Below, in pieces: positions 60,647 through 64,000 of a DNA stretch of 64,000 nt. Position 1 is the first letter of the stretch. Every line of letters starts with the position of its first letter. A program made the translations under genes and the position numbers. The notes beneath the pieces are model-generated. The model made no database searches, was not told the origin of the DNA, and was given only the letters and a program-made list of their open reading frames with translations. The stretch covers positions 1,074,610 to 1,138,609 of the forward strand of contig NZ_LR131147.1 in the NCBI RefSeq assembly GCF_900626285.1, in the 5' to 3' direction. The DNA is from Intestinimonas massiliensis (ex Afouda et al. 2020) (GTDB lineage: Bacteria > Bacillota > Clostridia > Oscillospirales > Oscillospiraceae).

Positions 60647-60672
60647 CGGACAGCTTCCGCTGTCCGCCTGTG
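60647..60672 (+). terminator. Terminator-like hairpin after the recombinase
   Basis: AGGCGGACAGC pairs perfectly with GCTGTCCGCCT around TTCC, 11 bp after the recombinase stop. No T-run follows, so termination efficiency is doubtful. Confidence 0.6.
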
Positions 60673-60700
60673 TGCCTGACAATTCACAAGGTTCAGAAAA

Positions 60701-60739
60701 TGTACCTATGGGAACTATCAGAACGGGCGGTCCGTTTTT
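60701..60739 (+). other. Right element-chromosome junction (attR)
   Basis: TGTACCTATGGG (60701-60712) is the inverted copy of the left-end motif. GGGCGGTCCGT (60725-60735) with T5 is the right half of the chromosomal terminator split by integration; it directly precedes the 3' end of the SLH gene. Confidence 0.85.
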
Positions 60740-60748
60740 GTATGTTCC

Positions 60749-63700
60749 TTACTTCCCGGTTACCTCCAGGAAGGTCATCAGCACCTTGCAGGCCTGCTCA
60801 CGGGTGGCATTGTCGGCGGGGGCAAACAGGTTGCCGCCAATGCCGTTGATGATGCCGGCCTTCTGCATGGCGGCCACTCCGTCGGCGGCCCAGTCGGAAA
60901 CGCTGTCGGCGTCCGCGAAGGCGGAGCCGGCGCCCGTCTCGGGCAGCTTCACGCCGGTGCTCTCCGCATAGCGGTACAGCATGGTGGCCATCTGCTCACG
61001 GGTAATGAGGGCGGTGGGGGCAAAGGTGTCGGCGGAGGTGCCGTTGACCACGCCGTTCTCCACGGCCCACACCACATAGGGCTCGTACCAGCTGCCGTGC
61101 TCCACGTCGGTGAAGGAGCTGGCGTCCTTGCTCAGGTCCTCGGCCTTCACACCGGCGGCGCCAGCCAGGAGCTTGACGAACTCGGCCCGGGTAATGCTGC
61201 GGGTGGGGGCAAACAGGTTGCCGCCTACGCCGTCCACAATGCCCTGCTCATACAGCCCGTAGATGTAGGGGGCGGACCAGCTGCCGGCGTCCACGTCGGA
61301 GAACTGGAAGGCCTGCTCCGCGAACACGGCCTGGATGGTGTGGCCGGAGGTCACGTTCTCAAAGGTGTAGCTGCTCACAGCACCCACGCTCTTGCCGTCC
61401 ACCAGCACGTCCTTGACGGCGTAGCCCGCGTCGGCGGTGATGGTGAAGGTCTGGTTCTTGCCCTTCTCCACCGTCACGGTCTGGGGGGCGATCTTACCGC
61501 CCTCACTCTGCTTGACGGTGATGGTGTACCGGCTGGCGGAGGTGCTGCCGCCGCCGCTGGTGCTGCCGCCGCCGGAGGCGGTCACAGTGATCTGGCAGGA
61601 GGCCTGGAGCACACCGCTCACATCAGCGGCCTTGATGGTCACAGTGCCGGCGGAGACAGCGGTCACCTTGCCCTCGCTGACGGTAGCCACGGAGGTGTTG
61701 GTGCTGTCCCACTTCAGGTTGTCGTTCTTGGTGCCGTCAGCGTCCAGACGGGCCACCAGATCCAGGGTCTCGCCAGCCTTCATCTCGGCGGATACCTGAG
61801 GTACGATGTACGCATCCGCAGTCACGCCGCTGGTGCCGCCTGCGGTGGCAGTGACCTTGACCGCAGAGGTGGCCGTGGCCCCGTCCTTGACCGTGACAAC
61901 ACAGGTGTTGCCGTCAGGCACGATGCTCAGGTTCTGATCGTCGGTACTCCAGATAACCGTGGGATAGGTGGCGGATTCCGGCTCCACGGTAGCCTCCAGG
62001 GTGACCTCGCCGCCCGCCATAATGGCAACGCCGTCCTTACTCGTCACACCGGCAGGAACCAGGGTGATGCCGGTCACTTCCACATCGTCATTTTTCTCCA
62101 CCGTGATCTCACAGGTGGCTTCCTTGCCGCCCTCGAAGGTCTTGGCGGTGATGGTGGCGGTACCAACGGACACGCCCTTGACCACACCGTCCTCCACGGT
62201 GGCTACGGCGGGATTGCTGGAGGTCCAGATGACCTGCTGATAATCCGCGTCGGCAGGGGTGATGGTGGCGTTCAGGGTGACGGTCTCCCGCTCCCGGATG
62301 GTGGCCTCGGTCTGATCCAGCTCAATACCCGTGACGCCCTTGATGGACTTGACCACAATGGCGTGGGAGTCGGTGATGGATTCGCCGCCTTTGCTGGCGG
62401 TGACCGTGATGGTGCAGACGCCGTCGCCCACGGCGGTGATCTTGCCGTTCTGGTCCACGGTGGCCACGTCCTCGTTATCGGAGGCATAGCTCAGGGTGAT
62501 GCCGGCGGCCTCAGCCGCAGACTGATCCTTGTAGAGGGTGTCGTTCTCCAGAGAGACACTGGCGGTCACTTCGGTGGCCGGCATCTCGCTCTCCTGGTCG
62601 CTGTCTTCCAGGATGTAGTTGTCCACGGTCAGGGTGACAGCCTGGAGCCCGGCGGGCAGGTCGTCGGCGGTGAGGGCCACAGCCTGCTCGCAGCCGGCGA
62701 TCTTGGTGTCGCAGTCGGAGCCCAGGTAGAAGGTCCAGCTGCCGTCGTCCAGGACAAAGCAGCCCTTGCTCTCGTCCCAGGAGGCCAGGTCCTTCAGCTT
62801 GACGGTGATGGTGACCTGTTGGCTCTCGCCGGCCTTCAAGAACACCTTGTCAAAGCCGGCCAGCTGCTTGTCGGCGCGGTTCAGCTCAGCGGCGTTGGGG
62901 CCTACGGCGTAGAGCTGGACCACTTCGCTGGCGTCCACATCGCTGGTGTTCTTCACCGTTACGGTGGCGGTAAGGGTACCGTCGTTATTGTCGGCGATGC
63001 TGTAGTCGGAGTAGGCAAACGTACCATAGCTCAGGCCGTAGCCGAAGGGGTAGTCCACGTCGCCCACAAAGTACATATAGGTGCGGCCGTAGCTGCCGCC
63101 GTTGTCCAGGTCGATATCCTGAGGATCGCTGGCGGTGGGATAGATGCTGTAGTCGTGCTGCAGCTCGCCCAGCTGGCTCTCATCGGCATACCAGGTGGTA
63201 TTCAGGCGGCCGGAGGGGCTCACCTTGCCGAACAGCACATTGGCCAGGGCAGCGCCCTGCTTCTCGCCCAGGTAGGAGGCCCACAGTACGGCGTCCGCCT
63301 TCTTCTCGCCCTGAGTGGCCCAATCCACGTTCACGATGGACTGGGTGTGCATGGCCACCACCAGGTTGGAGCAGTTATTGACCAGCTGCTCGCCCACTTC
63401 GGCCTGGCCACGGGGCAGATCCAGGGATTCACGGTCATTGCCCTCGCCGGCGTCGGCGCCGCCGGTCAGCATGGTGATCCGGGTAGCGGGGATGTAGACG
63501 GTCAGGACCTTGTCCTGGGACATCATTTCCATCTGCTCGGCGGTAGGCGCCCCCACCTGACCGTCGGTCTCGCTCAGCACGATGCTCTCCACCTGGATGG
63601 AAGTGCCGTTGGCCTCATTGTACTCCGCCACGGCGTCCTGGATTCCCTTCACGAAGGAGACGCTGATGCCGTTCTCGTCCCGCCACACGTTGTCGGACTT

Positions 63701-64000
63701 GTAGTCGGAGTACAGCAGCTCCTCGATGTACTGGCCCACCACCACGATCTTGTCATAGTCGCCGATGTTGGCGGGCAGGAAGTCGTCGTTGTTCTCCAGC
63801 AGCACGATGGCCTCGTCAGCCACATCCTCCGCCAGATCCTGGTTCTGCTCGATAAAAGCGGACACGGAGTCATAGCCGTCGGTATAGGCGTCGGAGTTAT
63901 CGAACTCGCCGGTGGCAAAACGGCTGGTGAAGATGTCCAGCAGGGCCTGGTCGATGGTGTCCATGGTGAGGACGCCCTCGTTCAGCGCCGCCTCCAGGTT
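60749..64000 (-). CDS. GH3-type surface protein with BIG2 and SLH domains (5' end cut)
   Basis: 1083 residues are visible; the N-terminus lies beyond the window edge. The first part is the C-terminal lobe of glycoside hydrolase family 3 (VLLENNDDFLP, WASYLGEKQGAALANVLFGKVSPSGRL, YPFGYGLSYGTFAY), then a fibronectin III-like domain, about four BIG2 Ig-like domains (SSNPAVATVEDGVVKGVSVGTATI), an InlB-like repeat and three SLH domains. An extracellular beta-glycosidase held on the S-layer is likely. Convergent with the UDG gene in the element-free chromosome. Confidence 0.88.
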   Translation of the reverse strand, partial: NLEAALNEGVLTMDTIDQALLDIFTSRFATGEFDNSDAYTDGYDSVSAFIEQNQDLAEDVADEAIVLLENNDDFLPANIGDYDKIVVVGQYIEELLYSDYKSDNVWRDENGISVSFVKGIQDAVAEYNEANGTSIQVESIVLSETDGQVGAPTAEQMEMMSQDKVLTVYIPATRITMLTGGADAGEGNDRESLDLPRGQAEVGEQLVNNCSNLVVAMHTQSIVNVDWATQGEKKADAVLWASYLGEKQGAALANVLFGKVSPSGRLNTTWYADESQLGELQHDYSIYPTASDPQDIDLDNGGSYGRTYMYFVGDVDYPFGYGLSYGTFAYSDYSIADNNDGTLTATVTVKNTSDVDASEVVQLYAVGPNAAELNRADKQLAGFDKVFLKAGESQQVTITVKLKDLASWDESKGCFVLDDGSWTFYLGSDCDTKIAGCEQAVALTADDLPAGLQAVTLTVDNYILEDSDQESEMPATEVTASVSLENDTLYKDQSAAEAAGITLSYASDNEDVATVDQNGKITAVGDGVCTITVTASKGGESITDSHAIVVKSIKGVTGIELDQTEATIRERETVTLNATITPADADYQQVIWTSSNPAVATVEDGVVKGVSVGTATITAKTFEGGKEATCEITVEKNDDVEVTGITLVPAGVTSKDGVAIMAGGEVTLEATVEPESATYPTVIWSTDDQNLSIVPDGNTCVVTVKDGATATSAVKVTATAGGTSGVTADAYIVPQVSAEMKAGETLDLVARLDADGTKNDNLKWDSTNTSVATVSEGKVTAVSAGTVTIKAADVSGVLQASCQITVTASGGGSTSGGGSTSASRYTITVKQSEGGKIAPQTVTVEKGKNQTFTITADAGYAVKDVLVDGKSVGAVSSYTFENVTSGHTIQAVFAEQAFQFSDVDAGSWSAPYIYGLYEQGIVDGVGGNLFAPTRSITRAEFVKLLAGAAGVKAEDLSKDASSFTDVEHGSWYEPYVVWAVENGVVNGTSADTFAPTALITREQMATMLYRYAESTGVKLPETGAGSAFADADSVSDWAADGVAAMQKAGIINGIGGNLFAPADNATREQACKVLMTFLEVTGK

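Larger units (their letters stand above)
35168..60727. mobile_element. Integrated element with large serine recombinase (about 25.6 kb)
   Basis: The element interrupts the shared terminator of the UDG gene and the convergent SLH gene. Removing it rebuilds a perfect 11-bp stem, a CAA loop and a T5 tail. Both ends carry an inverted CCCATAGGTACA with related flanks, and the recombinase ends 92 bp from the right junction. It carries mobC and a relaxase but no conjugation machinery, so it is a mobilizable rather than self-transmissible element. Its interior is a mosaic with cargo between duplicated DUF6809-like genes. Confidence 0.82.

Noticed and set aside
35168..60727. Prophage
   Set aside because: No capsid, portal, terminase, tail or lysis gene; mobC, a relaxase and a TnpX-type recombinase indicate a mobilizable element.
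35168..60727. Self-transmissible conjugative element
   Set aside because: No VirB4, VirD4 or other type IV secretion genes were seen, so transfer would need a helper.
1..64000. tRNA or rRNA genes
   Set aside because: I looked for cloverleaf-like arms with GGTTCGA-type T loops and for rRNA motifs and found none convincing; a tRNAscan run would be decisive.

Overview
The window is chromosomal DNA of a GC-rich, spore-forming Firmicute, most likely a gut clostridium of the Oscillospiraceae/Ruminococcaceae type. The evidence is a Firmicutes-style L10 leader, a T-box in front of an aspartyl-tRNA synthetase/GatCAB operon, a class III fructose-1,6-bisphosphatase, a SpoVAC sporulation protein, S-layer-homology (SLH) surface proteins, and AGGAGG ribosome sites throughout. 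No species is named because no rRNA or other marker is present.

Region 1 (1-35.1 kb) is backbone. It carries rpmG-secE-nusG-rplK-rplA and rplJ-rplL (0.4-4.0 kb), then a MarR-controlled heterodimeric ABC exporter (4.1-8.0 kb, minus strand), fbp (class III) and a DUF4317 gene (8.2-11.4 kb), and a second MarR plus membrane protein pair. Next is one long minus-strand unit, larE-larB-larC followed by a five-gene nickel/peptide-type ABC importer (20.5 to 12.7 kb); the order suggests nickel uptake coupled to synthesis of the nickel-pincer cofactor. After it come an HD hydrolase, an apparently undescribed ~0.5 kb noncoding RNA (minus strand, 22.02-21.53 kb), a HIT protein with a large membrane protein, spoVAC, a beta-helix SLH protein, an IS200-type insertion sequence, the T-box-controlled aspS-gatCAB operon, and a family 4 uracil-DNA glycosylase (UDG).

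Region 2 (35168-60727) is an integrated mobile element of about 25.6 kb. It sits exactly in the terminator hairpin between the UDG gene and a convergent GH3/SLH gene. The left half of the hairpin stem remains at 35154-35164 and the right half at 60725-60735, and the element ends share an inverted motif. A large serine recombinase lies 92 bp from the right end. The element core (51.3-60.7 kb) holds MobC, a relaxase with a nested second gene, a RepA-like ATPase, and a divergent two-gene unit. That unit encodes a 1009-aa protein with the motif series of eukaryotic-type RNA-dependent RNA polymerases, including a DYDGD catalytic loop, and an unrecognised 290-aa partner. Between two copies of a DUF6809-like gene (intact at 35.4 kb, broken at 51.3 kb) lies cargo: tandem SirTM-like sirtuins with a truncated HD gene, an Rrf2-patatin-acetyltransferase operon, HxlR-flavin reductase, a radical-SAM pair, two heavy-metal P-type ATPases with TetR, ArsR and a metallochaperone, an AraC regulator and a DUF1349 protein. 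Several broken genes show the cargo is a rearranged mosaic.

Region 3 (60.7-64.0 kb) returns to the backbone with a large GH3/BIG2/SLH surface protein cut by the window edge.

The polymerase-like gene is the most unusual item. Next are the exactly mappable element ends, the tandem sirtuins, the large structured RNA and the attenuator-like larE leader.
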